From: Streptomyces camelliae
GTDB taxonomy: Bacteria; Actinomycetota; Actinomycetes; Streptomycetales; Streptomycetaceae
DNA: 64,000 bases
Assembly: GCF_027625935.1 (NCBI RefSeq)
Contig: NZ_CP115300.1
Coordinates: 6,448,001 to 6,512,000, forward strand
Direction: 5' to 3'
In this document: positions 1-8,013 of the stretch, piece by piece
Position numbering within the stretch: position 1 is the first letter of the stretch
Layout: each line of letters opens with the position of its first letter
Program-made: the position numbers and the translations under genes
The notes under the pieces: generated by a model
Databases searched by the model: none
What the model was told of the DNA's origin: nothing
The model's input: the letters and a program-made list of their open reading frames with translations, nothing else

Positions 1-325
1 CCGCGCCCAGCGGCAGCTCGCCGGTGCCGGGCCCGGTCGGGTACAGCAGCGAGAAGGCGTGCCGCCGCTCGATCAGCCGGTGGATGAGCACCCGGCCGTC
101 GGCCAGCGGCTGCACCTCCGTGCCGGGCTCCTCCGGCTGGTTGCCGGGCAGCGGCACCGCGTACGGCTCGGGGCCGTCCAGCGTCCAGCGCTCCGGGAAC
201 CAGCAGTCGCCGGCGGGCGCGAGCCGGGCGGCGTACGCCCCGTCGGCCGTGAGGGCGCATCCGCTCCCTCCGCTCCCTCCGTCGTCCGCGCCGGTGGACG
301 GGGATTCGATCGCACAGGCCGTCAT
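1..325 (-). CDS. hypothetical protein, N-terminal part only
   Basis: The first 108 codons of a gene that runs off the left edge. The ATG at 325 is preceded by a strong ribosome binding site (GGAGGTGACC on the minus strand, complement of 331-340), which fixes the start. The N-terminus is low-complexity (GADDGGSGGSG), followed by a beta-rich region with WFPERWTLDGPEPYAVPLPG and GRVLIHRLIERRHAFSLLYP, which resembles a beta-propeller or repeat-containing protein. I do not recognise the family. It is divergent from the NIF3-family gene, with 187 bp between the starts. Confidence 0.6.
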   Translation of the reverse strand, partial: MTACAIESPSTGADDGGSGGSGCALTADGAYAARLAPAGDCWFPERWTLDGPEPYAVPLPGNQPEEPGTEVQPLADGRVLIHRLIERRHAFSLLYPTGPGTGELPLGA

Positions 326-512
326 CGTTCGGTCACCTCCGGCGACGAAGCTAGTTTTCGCACGCACAGGCGTGGGACCGGCCCTGCCCGCTTCACACAT
401 ACGGGTGGCGCAGAAGCGATTCACCTGAGGAAACCGGGGCGATTGTGCTGAGCGGGGCCAGACCTGACGGATGCGGTGTGGCGCCGCCGAACAGCCAGGT
501 AGCCTTTGCTGC

Positions 513-1352
513 GTGCCCCGTCTGTCTGAAGTCATCGCCGCGCTGGAGACCCTGTGGCCCGCCGAGCGGGCCGAGTCCTGGGACGCGGTCGGCACGGTCG
601 TGGGCGACCCCGGCCAGGAGGTCACCCGGGTCCTGTTCGCCGTCGACCCCGTCCAGGAGATCGTCGACGAGGCGCTGAAGCTCGGCGCCGACCTGCTGGT
701 CACCCACCACCCGCTCTATCTGCGGGGTACGACGACGGTGGCGGCGAGCCACTTCAAGGGCCGCGTCGTGCACACGCTGATCAAGAACGACATCGCGTTG
801 CACGTGGCCCACACGAATGCCGACACCGCGGACCCGGGTGTCTCGGACGCCCTCGCCGGCGCGCTGGACCTGCGGGTCGTACGCCCCCTCGTCCCGGACC
901 CGACCGACCCGGCCGGCCGCCGGGGCCTGGGCCGGATCTGCGAGCTGGACCACCCCCTGACCGTCCGCGAGCTGGCCGCCCGCGCCGCCGAGCGGCTGCC
1001 CGCCACCGCGCAGGGCATCCGGGTGGCCGGCGACCCCGAGGCCCTCGTCCGCACGGTCGCCGTCAGCGGCGGCTCCGGCGACAGCCTCTTCGACCAGGTC
1101 CGCGCGGCCGGCGTCGACGCCTTCCTCACGGCCGACCTGCGCCACCACCCGGCGAGCGAGGCCGTCGCCCAGAGCCCCCTCGCGCTGCTCGACGCGGCGC
1201 ACTGGGCCACCGAGTGGCCCTGGTGCGAGCTGGCCGCGAGCCAGCTCGACGAGATCTCCGACCGCCACGGCTGGGACCTGCGCGTCCACGTCTCCACGAC
1301 GGTCACCGACCCCTGGACCGCCCACGCGGCGTCCACCACCCCGAGCAACTAA
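513..1352 (+). CDS. NIF3-family dinuclear metal centre protein (YbgI/DUF34)
   Basis: 279 aa. NIF3/DUF34 proteins form hexameric toroids with a dinuclear metal site; their physiological role is still debated (repair or hydrolase activity on nucleotides or tetrahydropterins has been proposed). Visible metal-site motifs are THHPLYLRG (His65, His66), HVAHTNADTADPG, and near the C-terminus LRHHPASEA and DAAHWATEWPW. The length matches actinobacterial single-domain members. The GTG at 513 begins the family's usual N-terminus (PRLSEVIAALETLWP); the frame is open upstream but shows no family sequence. The zinc-ribbon gene follows after 13 nt, with its SD directly behind the stop, so the two are probably one transcript. 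Confidence 0.9.
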   Translation: MPRLSEVIAALETLWPAERAESWDAVGTVVGDPGQEVTRVLFAVDPVQEIVDEALKLGADLLVTHHPLYLRGTTTVAASHFKGRVVHTLIKNDIALHVAHTNADTADPGVSDALAGALDLRVVRPLVPDPTDPAGRRGLGRICELDHPLTVRELAARAAERLPATAQGIRVAGDPEALVRTVAVSGGSGDSLFDQVRAAGVDAFLTADLRHHPASEAVAQSPLALLDAAHWATEWPWCELAASQLDEISDRHGWDLRVHVSTTVTDPWTAHAASTTPSN

Positions 1353-1365
1353 CAGGAGCCCCCAA

Positions 1366-2109
1366 CTGAACGCCGCGCCCGCCGACCAGATCCGCCTCCT
1401 CGACGTCCAGGCCCTCGACGTCCGCCTCCAGCAGCTCGCGCACAAGCGGAAGTCGCTGCCCGAGCACGCCGAGATCGACGCGCTGAACAAGGACCTCACG
1501 CAGCTGCGCGACCTGCTGGTGGCCGCGCAGACCGAGGAGAGCGACACCGCCCGCGAGCAGACCAAGGCCGAGCAGGACGTGGACCAGGTGCGCCAGCGCG
1601 CCGCCCGCGACCAGCAGCGCCTGGACTCCGGCGCGGTCACCTCGCCGAAGGACCTGTCCAACCTCCAGCACGAGATCGCCTCCCTCGCCAAGCGCCAGGG
1701 TGACCTGGAGGACGTGGTCCTGGAGGTCATGGAGCGCCGCGAGGCCGCGCAGGAGCGGGTGACGGAGCTGACCGAGCGGGTCGCGTCGGTGCAGTCGAAG
1801 ATCGACGACGCGACCGCCCGCCGGGCCGCCGCCTTCGAGGAGATCGACGGCGAGGTGGCCACGGTGACGAAGGAACGCGAGGTCGTGGCGGGTTCTGTGC
1901 CCGCTGATCTGCTGAAGCTCTACGACAAGCTGCGCGAGCAGCAGGGCGGCATCGGCGCGGCCAAGCTGTACGCCCGCACCTGCCAGGGCTGCCGCCAGGA
2001 GCTGGCCATCACCGAGCTGAACGAGATCCGCGCGGCCGCGCCGGACACCGTCGTACGCTGCGAGAACTGCCGCCGCATCCTGGTGCGTACGGCCGAGTCG
2101 GGTCTGTAA
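1366..2109 (+). CDS. zinc-ribbon coiled-coil protein (C4-type), CTG start
   Basis: 247 aa. A long alpha-helical coiled coil (about residues 1-190, rich in Glu/Arg/Gln) is followed by a C4 zinc ribbon with CQGC and CENC knuckles near the C-terminus. This family is conserved in Actinobacteria between NIF3 and RNase H; its biochemical role is unknown and nucleic-acid or protein scaffolding is only a guess. The first ATG is at 1519 and would remove 51 conserved residues. An AGGAG at 1354-1358 lies 7 nt before a CTG at 1366, followed by NAAPADQIRLLDVQ, so CTG is the likely start. The next gene begins 21 nt after the stop. Confidence 0.85.
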   Translation: MNAAPADQIRLLDVQALDVRLQQLAHKRKSLPEHAEIDALNKDLTQLRDLLVAAQTEESDTAREQTKAEQDVDQVRQRAARDQQRLDSGAVTSPKDLSNLQHEIASLAKRQGDLEDVVLEVMERREAAQERVTELTERVASVQSKIDDATARRAAAFEEIDGEVATVTKEREVVAGSVPADLLKLYDKLREQQGGIGAAKLYARTCQGCRQELAITELNEIRAAAPDTVVRCENCRRILVRTAESGL

Positions 2110-2130
2110 GAGTCGTAAGGGGCTTGTGGG

Positions 2131-3441
2131 GTGCGGGAGTTCATCGTCGAGGCGGACGGCGGGTCGCGAGGCAACCCCGGGCCGGCCGGTTACGGCGCCG
2201 TGGTCACCGACGCGGCGACGGGGGAGATCCTGGCGGAGGAGGCCGAGTACCTCGGCGTCGTGACCAACAACGTCGCCGAGTACCGCGGTCTCCTGGCCGG
2301 CCTGCGCGCCGCCCACGCCCTCGATCCGACGGCCACGGTCCGCGTCCGCATGGACTCCAAGCTGGTCGTCGAGCAGATGTCGGGCCGCTGGAAGATCAAA
2401 CACCCCGACATGAAGCCCCTGGCCACCCAGTCCCGCTCGATCTTCCCCCCGGACCAGGTCACCTACGAGTGGATCCCGAGGGAACAGAACAAGCACGCGG
2501 ACCGCTTGGCCAACGAGGCGATGGACGCGGGGGCGAAGGGCGAGCCGTGGTCCCCGCCCGCATCCCGAGCCGCGGCCGCAGCGTCGGACAGCGGCAAGCC
2601 CGCCGCAGCTGCGGGCAGTCGTGCCGCTGGGGCGGCACGGGTGGGCGCAGCGGCACCTCCCAGCGAGCAGCGCCTGAAAACCCCGAACGAGCAGCAGCTT
2701 TCCGGCGCCGGCGGGGAAACCCCGAACGAGCAGCAGCCTTCCAGTGCCGGCGGGGAAACCCTGGACGAGCAGCGACTTTCCAGTGCCCCCGGCTGGAGCA
2801 GCGCCCCAGACCTCGGCGCCCCCGCCACCTTCGTGCTGCTCCGCCACGGCGAAACCCCCCTGACCCCCCAGAAGCGCTTCTCGGGCAGCGGCGGCACCGA
2901 CCCCTCCCTCTCCGAGGCCGGCCGCGAGCAGGCCCGCCGGGTCGCGGAGGCGCTCGCGCGGCGCGGGACCATCCAGACCATCCTCGCCTCCCCCCTCACC
3001 CGCACCCGCGAGACCGCCGGCGTCGTCGCCGCCCGCCTGGGCCTGGACGTGACGATCGAGGACGGCCTGCGCGAGACGGACTTCGGCGCCTGGGAGGGAC
3101 TCACCTTCGGCGAGGTCCGCGACCGCTACCCGGACGATCTGAACGCCTGGCTCGCCGACCCGGAGGCCCACCCCACCGGCGGCGGCGAGAGCTTCGCCGA
3201 GACGGCCACCAGACTCGCCGTCACCCGGGACAAGCTGATCGCCGCGTACGCGGGCCGCACGGTGCTGCTCGTCACCCACGTCACCCCGATCAAGACCCTG
3301 GTCCGGCTCGCCCTCGGTGCCCCGCCCGAGTCCCTGTTCCGCATGGAGCTGTCGGCGGCCTCCCTGTCGGCGGTGGCGTACTACGCCGACGGCAACGCCA
3401 GTGTCCGGCTCTTCAACGACACGTCCCACCTGCGTCCCTGA
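2131..3441 (+). CDS. bifunctional RNase H / acid phosphatase (histidine phosphatase)
   Basis: 436 aa, GTG start. N-terminal RNase HI domain (about 1-140): the DEDD active site is visible as EADGGSRGNPG (Asp9), NVAEYRG, RMDSKLVVEQM and KHADRLANEAM. C-terminal histidine-phosphatase domain (about 230-430): LLRHGETPLT with the catalytic His, LASPLTRTRETA, LRETDFGAWEG, and VTHVTPIK with the second His. This is the actinobacterial fusion exemplified by Mycobacterium Rv2228c, which cleaves RNA in RNA/DNA hybrids and carries an alpha-ribazole-phosphatase-like domain. The linker holds three 13-residue repeats (separate entry). The last 29 nt overlap the convergent eda gene. Confidence 0.92.
   Translation: MREFIVEADGGSRGNPGPAGYGAVVTDAATGEILAEEAEYLGVVTNNVAEYRGLLAGLRAAHALDPTATVRVRMDSKLVVEQMSGRWKIKHPDMKPLATQSRSIFPPDQVTYEWIPREQNKHADRLANEAMDAGAKGEPWSPPASRAAAAASDSGKPAAAAGSRAAGAARVGAAAPPSEQRLKTPNEQQLSGAGGETPNEQQPSSAGGETLDEQRLSSAPGWSSAPDLGAPATFVLLRHGETPLTPQKRFSGSGGTDPSLSEAGREQARRVAEALARRGTIQTILASPLTRTRETAGVVAARLGLDVTIEDGLRETDFGAWEGLTFGEVRDRYPDDLNAWLADPEAHPTGGGESFAETATRLAVTRDKLIAAYAGRTVLLVTHVTPIKTLVRLALGAPPESLFRMELSAASLSAVAYYADGNASVRLFNDTSHLRP
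2677..2793 (+). repeat. three in-frame 39-bp tandem repeats in the RNase H linker
   Basis: Units at 2677-2715, 2716-2754 and 2755-2793 each encode 13 residues: KTPNEQQLSGAGG, ETPNEQQPSSAGG, ETLDEQRLSSAPG. The period is a multiple of three, so copy-number change would lengthen or shorten the flexible linker between the two enzyme domains without a frameshift. Confidence 0.85.
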
Positions 3442-4084
3442 CCCCGCCGAGCCGCGCGGCGCTCCGCGCCAGCTCCTCGATCCGCGGCCAGTCCCCGGCG
3501 GCCACCGCGTCCGCCGGGATCATCCAACTCCCGCCCACACACCCGACGTTGGGCAGCGAAAGGTATTCCGGTGCGGTCGCCGGACCGATCCCGCCCGTGG
3601 GGCAGAAACGAGCCTGCGGCAACGGCCCGGCCAGCGACCTCAGATACGCCGTACCGCCCGCCGCCTGCGCCGGGAAGAATTTCATCTCCCGCACCCCGCG
3701 CTCCAGCAGCGCGACGACCTCCGAGGCGGTCGACACCCCGGGCAGGAACGGCACCCCCGACCCGCGCATGGCCGCCAGCAGCCCCTGCGTCCACCCGGGG
3801 CTGACCAGGAACCGCGCCCCCGCCGCCGTACACGCGCCGACCTGTTCCGGCGTGAGCACCGTGCCCGCGCCGACCACCGCCGACGGCACCTCGTCGGCGA
3901 TCGCGCGGATCGCGTCCAGCGCCGCCGGCGTCCGCAGCGTCACCTCGATCGCGGGCAGCCCGCCCGCCACCAGGGCCCGCGCCAGCGGTACGGCGTCGGC
4001 GGCGGCGGAGACGACCACCACGGGGACTACGGGTGCGAGATCCAGTGCGGAGGCAGCCGAGGGCGAGGGCAGCGGTGAGGTCAT
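3413..4084 (-). CDS. eda: 2-dehydro-3-deoxy-phosphogluconate (KDPG) aldolase
   Basis: 223 aa TIM-barrel aldolase that cleaves KDPG to pyruvate and glyceraldehyde-3-phosphate (Entner-Doudoroff and uronate degradation), possibly also 4-hydroxy-2-oxoglutarate. Motifs: GGLPAIEVTLRTP (catalytic Glu), VVGAGTVL, FLVSPG, and MKFFPAQAAGG, where the Schiff-base Lys of the family MKFFPAE motif is kept. PTGGI and GGSWM form the phosphate-binding end. The ATG at 4084 gives the normal length. No other Entner-Doudoroff gene is adjacent. It overlaps the 3' end of the convergent RNase H gene by 29 nt. Confidence 0.92.
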   Translation of the reverse strand: MTSPLPSPSAASALDLAPVVPVVVVSAAADAVPLARALVAGGLPAIEVTLRTPAALDAIRAIADEVPSAVVGAGTVLTPEQVGACTAAGARFLVSPGWTQGLLAAMRGSGVPFLPGVSTASEVVALLERGVREMKFFPAQAAGGTAYLRSLAGPLPQARFCPTGGIGPATAPEYLSLPNVGCVGGSWMIPADAVAAGDWPRIEELARSAARLGGVRDAGGTCR

Positions 4085-4168
4085 GCCCTCATCGTGCCCA
4101 GCCGCTCCATTGTGTGCAATGAGCGTTGCGCATGTTGCAATGCATCCTGCGAGCGCTCCGAGCGAACG

Positions 4169-4954
4169 TCAGTGGATCTCCTCCACCAGCACATCCAGCG
4201 ACCACGCCGTGCCCGCCTTCCGCGGCGCCTCCGCCTCCACGACGTACCCCAGGTCCCGCAGCACCGCCACCAGCTCGGCGGGGTCCTTCGGCGCGGCGCC
4301 GGCCGTCAGCAGGGCGCGCACCATCCGGCCCTTGGTCGCCTTGTTGAAGTGGCTGACCACCTTCCGGGTCGGCGCGTGCAGCACCCGTACCGTCGCCGTC
4401 CGCCCCGCGACCTCGCCCTTCGGCTTCCAGGCCGCCGCGTACGCCGCCGACCGCAGGTCCAGGACCAGGCCGGCCCTGGCCGCCTCGGGCAGCACCTCGG
4501 CCATCGGCGCCCGCCAGTGCGCGCCCAGCGCGCCGAGGCCGGGCAGCTTCACGCCCATCGAGCAACGGTAGGAGGGGATCCGGTCCGTCACGCGCACAGC
4601 GCCCCACAGACCGGAGAAGACCAGCAGCGAGCGCGCCGCCCGCCGCTTCGCCGCCGTGTCCAGCGTGGCCAGGCCGAGGGCGTCGTAGAGCACACCGGTG
4701 TAGATCTCCCCGGCCGGGCGGGCGCCCGCCGCCGGCAGGCCGGCGTTCTTCGCGACCTCGCCGCGCAGCCCCTCGCTCAGCCCCAGCACCTCGCGCGCCT
4801 TCTCCTCGTCCCCGGCGCACAGCTCGACGAGCTCGGTGAGCACCGCCTCCCGTGCAGCGGTCAGCCCGGGCAGCGACAGGGACTCCAGCTTCAGCGGGAC
4901 ACCCGCGCCCGAGTTCGCCTTGCCTTCGGACGGCGGCAGCAGGACCAGCACCAC
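4169..4954 (-). CDS. yaaA: peroxide stress protein YaaA (DUF328/UPF0246)
   Basis: 261 aa, GTG start with GAGGAG a few nt upstream. YaaA in E. coli lowers free intracellular iron during H2O2 stress and its fold binds DNA. Family signatures: the N-terminus VLLPPSEGK, IYTGVLYDALG, LLVFSGLWGAVRVTDRIPSYR, VSHFNKATKGRMVRALL. Length is normal. It is a monocistronic minus-strand gene separated from the divergent ribonuclease by the palindromic element at 4968-5045. Confidence 0.92.
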   Translation of the reverse strand: MVLVLLPPSEGKANSGAGVPLKLESLSLPGLTAAREAVLTELVELCAGDEEKAREVLGLSEGLRGEVAKNAGLPAAGARPAGEIYTGVLYDALGLATLDTAAKRRAARSLLVFSGLWGAVRVTDRIPSYRCSMGVKLPGLGALGAHWRAPMAEVLPEAARAGLVLDLRSAAYAAAWKPKGEVAGRTATVRVLHAPTRKVVSHFNKATKGRMVRALLTAGAAPKDPAELVAVLRDLGYVVEAEAPRKAGTAWSLDVLVEEIH

Positions 4955-4967
4955 ATACTCCTCACCT

Positions 4968-5045
4968 AGGGGGTGTCGTTCGGATCATCCTGGCGTCCAC
5001 AAGGCACCGTTCGTCACGGCCAAGCTGATCCGAACGACACCCCCT
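4968..5045. repeat. 78-bp palindromic element with perfect 20-bp arms
   Basis: The left arm (4968-4987) and right arm (5026-5045) are perfect reverse complements, with outer ends of five G / five C followed by TGTCGTTCGGATCA. The 38-bp centre is unrelated to the arms. CTAG precedes the left arm. A second, one-armed copy lies at 31291-31327 with 25 of 27 matching positions over the shared end. It looks like a miniature inverted-repeat or REP-type element between two divergent genes and may also fold into a hairpin in RNA. Confidence 0.75.
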
Positions 5046-5103
5046 GGACCTCCGCGACAGCGTACGGCGTGCCGGGCCCCCGGCCGCGACCTACGCTCGC
5101 TGT

Positions 5104-6549
5104 ATGCCCCGCCGCACGATCCGCGTGACCGGTGCCCCCGAGGCCCCGCTCCGGGCCGCGCTCGCCGCGCTGCGCGCCGAGCTCGGCGTCCCGGGCGCGT
5201 TCCCGCCCGAGGTGCTGGAGGAGGCCGAGCGGGCGGCGAAGGCCCCGGCGCTGCCGTCGTACGACGCCACCGACATCCCCTTCTTCACCCTCGACCCCCC
5301 GGCCTCCACCGACCTCGACCAGGCAGCCCATCTCTCCCGGCGCCGCACCGGCTACCGGGTCCGGTACGCCATCGCCGACGTCGCCGCCTTCGTCGCACCC
5401 GGCGGCGCGCTGGACGCGGAGGCGCACCGGCGGGTCGACACCCTGTACTTCCCGGACGGGAAGGTCCCGCTGCACCCCGTCGTGCTCAGCGAGGGCGCCG
5501 CCAGCCTGCTGCCGGACCAGGTGCGCCTGGCGGTGCTGTGGACGCTCGACCTGGACGCGGACGGCGGGACCGTCGCCGTGGACGTGCGCCGCGCCCTGGT
5601 CCGCAGCCGCGCCAAACTCGACTACGCGGGCGTGCAGAAGGCGATCGAGACCGGGACCGCGGAGGAGCCCGTCGCGCTGCTGAGAGAGATCGGCGAGGCC
5701 CGGGAACGGCTGGAGGCGGCACGCGGTGGCATCTCGCTGAACGTGCCCGAGCAGGAGATCACCGCCCAGGACCACACCTACGTCCTCGGCTACCGCGCCC
5801 CGCTGCCCGCCGACGGCTGGAACGCCCAGCTCTCCCTGCTCACCGGCATGGCCGCCGCCGAGCTGATGCTCACCCACGGCACCGGAGTGCTGCGCACCCT
5901 CCCGGCGGCCCCCGACGGCGCCGTCGCCCGCCTTCGCCGTACCGCCGTAGCCCTGCACATCGACTGGCCGCACCATGTGTCCTACGCGGCCCTGATCCGC
6001 TCCCTGGACCCGCACACCCCGCGGCACGCGGCCTTCCTCCAGGAGTGCACGACCCTGCTGCGCGGCGCCGGCTACACCGTCTTCCGGGGCGGCGACCTGC
6101 CCGCGATCACCACGCACGCCGCCGTCGCCGCTCCCTACACCCACTGCACGGCCCCCCTGCGCCGTCTGGCGGACCGGTACTCCTCGGAGATCTGCCTCGC
6201 GGCCGTCGCCGGGCAGGCCGTGCCCGACTGGGTGCTCGCCGGCCTCGACGCGCTGCCCCGGCGGATGGCCGAGGGCGCCCGCATCGCCGGGACGGTCGAG
6301 CGGGAGTGCATCGACCTTGTGGAGGCGGCCCTGCTCAAGGACCGGATCGGGGAGGTCTTCGAGGGGTGCGTGGTGGACGTCGAGGAGCGTCAACCGTCCG
6401 TCGGCACCGTGCAGTTGCTGTCACCGGCGGTCATCGGGCGGATCGAGGGCGACCACCTCCCGCTCGGCGAACGCCTGCGGGTACGGCTCGTCCGGGCCGA
6501 ACCGGCGGCCGGCTCCGGGGCGGCGAAGATCCTGTTCACGGCCGCGTGA
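5104..6549 (+). CDS. RNB-domain ribonuclease (RNase II/R superfamily)
   Basis: 481 aa, shorter than RNase R because the N-terminal cold-shock domains are missing. The RNB catalytic core begins near residue 50: DIPFFTLDPPASTDLDQA carries the acidic metal ligands, followed by VRYAIADVAAFVAPGG, DTLYFPDGKVPLHP and, later, HCTAPLRRLADRYSSE. The family performs 3'-to-5' hydrolysis of RNA. The C-terminal 90 residues may be a small S1-like fold (VEERQPSVGTVQL, GRIEGDHLPLGERLRVRL). The actinobacterial short RNB proteins are less well characterised than RNase R, so the substrate is unknown. The last 14 nt overlap the convergent membrane-protein gene. Confidence 0.88.
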   Translation: MPRRTIRVTGAPEAPLRAALAALRAELGVPGAFPPEVLEEAERAAKAPALPSYDATDIPFFTLDPPASTDLDQAAHLSRRRTGYRVRYAIADVAAFVAPGGALDAEAHRRVDTLYFPDGKVPLHPVVLSEGAASLLPDQVRLAVLWTLDLDADGGTVAVDVRRALVRSRAKLDYAGVQKAIETGTAEEPVALLREIGEARERLEAARGGISLNVPEQEITAQDHTYVLGYRAPLPADGWNAQLSLLTGMAAAELMLTHGTGVLRTLPAAPDGAVARLRRTAVALHIDWPHHVSYAALIRSLDPHTPRHAAFLQECTTLLRGAGYTVFRGGDLPAITTHAAVAAPYTHCTAPLRRLADRYSSEICLAAVAGQAVPDWVLAGLDALPRRMAEGARIAGTVERECIDLVEAALLKDRIGEVFEGCVVDVEERQPSVGTVQLLSPAVIGRIEGDHLPLGERLRVRLVRAEPAAGSGAAKILFTAA

Positions 6550-7105
6550 GCGCCTGGACGAGGGCGCCCGGGTCGTCGGCGTGCAGCCGTACGACACTCA
6601 CGTCCCTGCGCCGGCCGAGCAGCGTCAAGTGACGGACGGGCTCGGTGAGTTCGAGGGTGACCGAGGTCTGCGAGCCGACCGCGAGATCCAGCGCGCCCTC
6701 GGCCGGCGTGTGCGTCATCCGGGTCTCGCGGCGTACGGCGCCGATCGCGGACAGCGGGATCCGCAGGTCCACGTGGGCGCCGTAGCGCACCCGGAGCGCG
6801 TCCGGTGTCACCACGTGCGGGCGGACCACGCAGGCTGCGTACACGCCGACGACGAGCAGCACGGTGTAGACGTCCAGCACCAGCAGCACGTCGTGCGCGG
6901 TGGGCATGTCGCGCAGCATGAAGGAGACGCCGACCGTCTCGACCACGCACACGAACGCCAGCCCGAACATCGTCGCGCCCTGTCCCCGCGCATACCCGAA
7001 CGCCCGCCCGCCCGCGGTCCCTTGGGTACGCCGACCCAGCCACAGGGCGAGGCTGGCGTAGAGCCGCAGCTCGTGCCCGGCGAGCCGCCTCAGTTTCTCC
7101 ACCAT
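6536..7105 (-). CDS. membrane protein with bacterial PH-like domain
   Basis: 189 aa. The ATG at 7105 has a purine-rich GGAAGGGAG site upstream, so I prefer it over a longer start at 7144. Two hydrophobic segments (ATMFGLAFVCVVETVGVSF and VLLVLDVYTVLLVVGVYAA) precede a C-terminal beta-rich domain with the bacterial PH-like pattern: VVTPDALRVRYGAHVDLRIP, LSAIGAVRRE, VTLELTEPVRHLTLLG, LHADDPGALVQAL. Function is unknown. It is divergent from the TetR gene at 7227, with about 120 bp between them, so it is a likely target of that regulator. Confidence 0.75.
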   Translation of the reverse strand: MVEKLRRLAGHELRLYASLALWLGRRTQGTAGGRAFGYARGQGATMFGLAFVCVVETVGVSFMLRDMPTAHDVLLVLDVYTVLLVVGVYAACVVRPHVVTPDALRVRYGAHVDLRIPLSAIGAVRRETRMTHTPAEGALDLAVGSQTSVTLELTEPVRHLTLLGRRRDVSVVRLHADDPGALVQALTRP

Positions 7106-7190
7106 GCTCAACTCCCTTCCTCTGAAAGGATATTCAACGCACACCGGGAGCTTGGATTCCGCGTCCTTGCCGCCCTCGCCGTTCTAGATG

Positions 7191-7226
7191 TAGTCACTAA
7201 AAGTTTTGGGCGGCTATAGTTTTCAT
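7191..7226 (+). promoter_or_regulatory. promoter and candidate TetR operator, probably leaderless
   Basis: A -10-like TATAGT at 7215-7220 sits 6 nt before the ATG at 7227, which would place the transcription start at the A of the start codon. A short inverted repeat TAGT-C-ACTA at 7191-7199 is an operator candidate. No good -35 is visible. Confidence 0.4.
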
Positions 7227-7868
7227 ATGAACGACGAACGTGCGCGTGACGACGAGCTCCCCCTGCGCGAGCGTAAGAAGCGGGAGACGCGACAGCGGAT
7301 CTCGGACATCGCCACGGGCCTGTTCGCCGAGCGCGGTTTCGACGCGGTGACGGTCGCCGAGGTCGCGCGGGCGGCCGGGGTGTCCCCCATGACGGTCTTC
7401 AACTACTTCCCGCGCAAAGAGGACCTGTTCCTCGACCGCATCCCGCAGGCCGCCGAACTCTTCGCCGCCGCCGTGCACGACCGCGCGCCCGACGAGTCCC
7501 CGCTCACGGCCCTGCGCCGCCTGGCGCTGCGACTCCTGGACGAGGGACACCCGCTGAGCGGCGTGGGGGAGCGGTTCCCGCGCTTCTACCGGATCGTCCT
7601 CGCCTCCCCGTCCCTGCGCGCCCGCGCCCGCGAGTGCGTGGAGGAGGTGGAACGGGCGCTGGCCGCCGCCCTCGCCGCGGCGGGTACGGCGGATCCGCAG
7701 CTCCTGGCCGCCCTGACCGTGGCCGCCTACCGCACGGTCTTCGTCACCTCCGCGCGCCGCCTGCTGGCCGGCGACCCCGTGGCCGAGGTGGCCCGGGACC
7801 ACCGGGCACGGCTGGCGACGGCGTTCACGGCCCTGGAGCGGGCGGAGGGGACGGCCTCCGGCGGCTGA
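7227..7868 (+). CDS. TetR-family transcriptional regulator
   Basis: 213 aa. N-terminal HTH (about residues 10-60): RKKRETRQRISDIATGLF, RGFDAVTVAEVARAAGVS, MTVFNYFPRKEDLFLDR. The C-terminal ligand domain is alpha-helical. Start chosen at the ATG 7227; an in-frame TTG at 7206 lies within the promoter. Divergent orientation to the PH-like membrane protein suggests it controls itself and that gene. The ligand is unknown. Confidence 0.9.
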   Translation: MNDERARDDELPLRERKKRETRQRISDIATGLFAERGFDAVTVAEVARAAGVSPMTVFNYFPRKEDLFLDRIPQAAELFAAAVHDRAPDESPLTALRRLALRLLDEGHPLSGVGERFPRFYRIVLASPSLRARARECVEEVERALAAALAAAGTADPQLLAALTVAAYRTVFVTSARRLLAGDPVAEVARDHRARLATAFTALERAEGTASGG

Positions 7869-8013
7869 CGATGCGGTCACCGGCACCTGGGTCCTTCCCT
7901 GGCCTCCCCTGGCTCCCCTGGCTCCCCAGGCCTCCCCTGGCATCGAATTCCGGCCGGAACGCGTTGCACCGACGAGTGCGGAACGGGCTGAACGGACGGA
8001 CAAGGAGGTGCCC

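Noticed and set aside
7870..7960. Repeat with CCTCCCCTGG/CTCCCCTGG units as a regulatory array
   Set aside because: Only four imperfect units of about 10 bp in a short spacer between the TetR and AraC genes; it could be chance composition.
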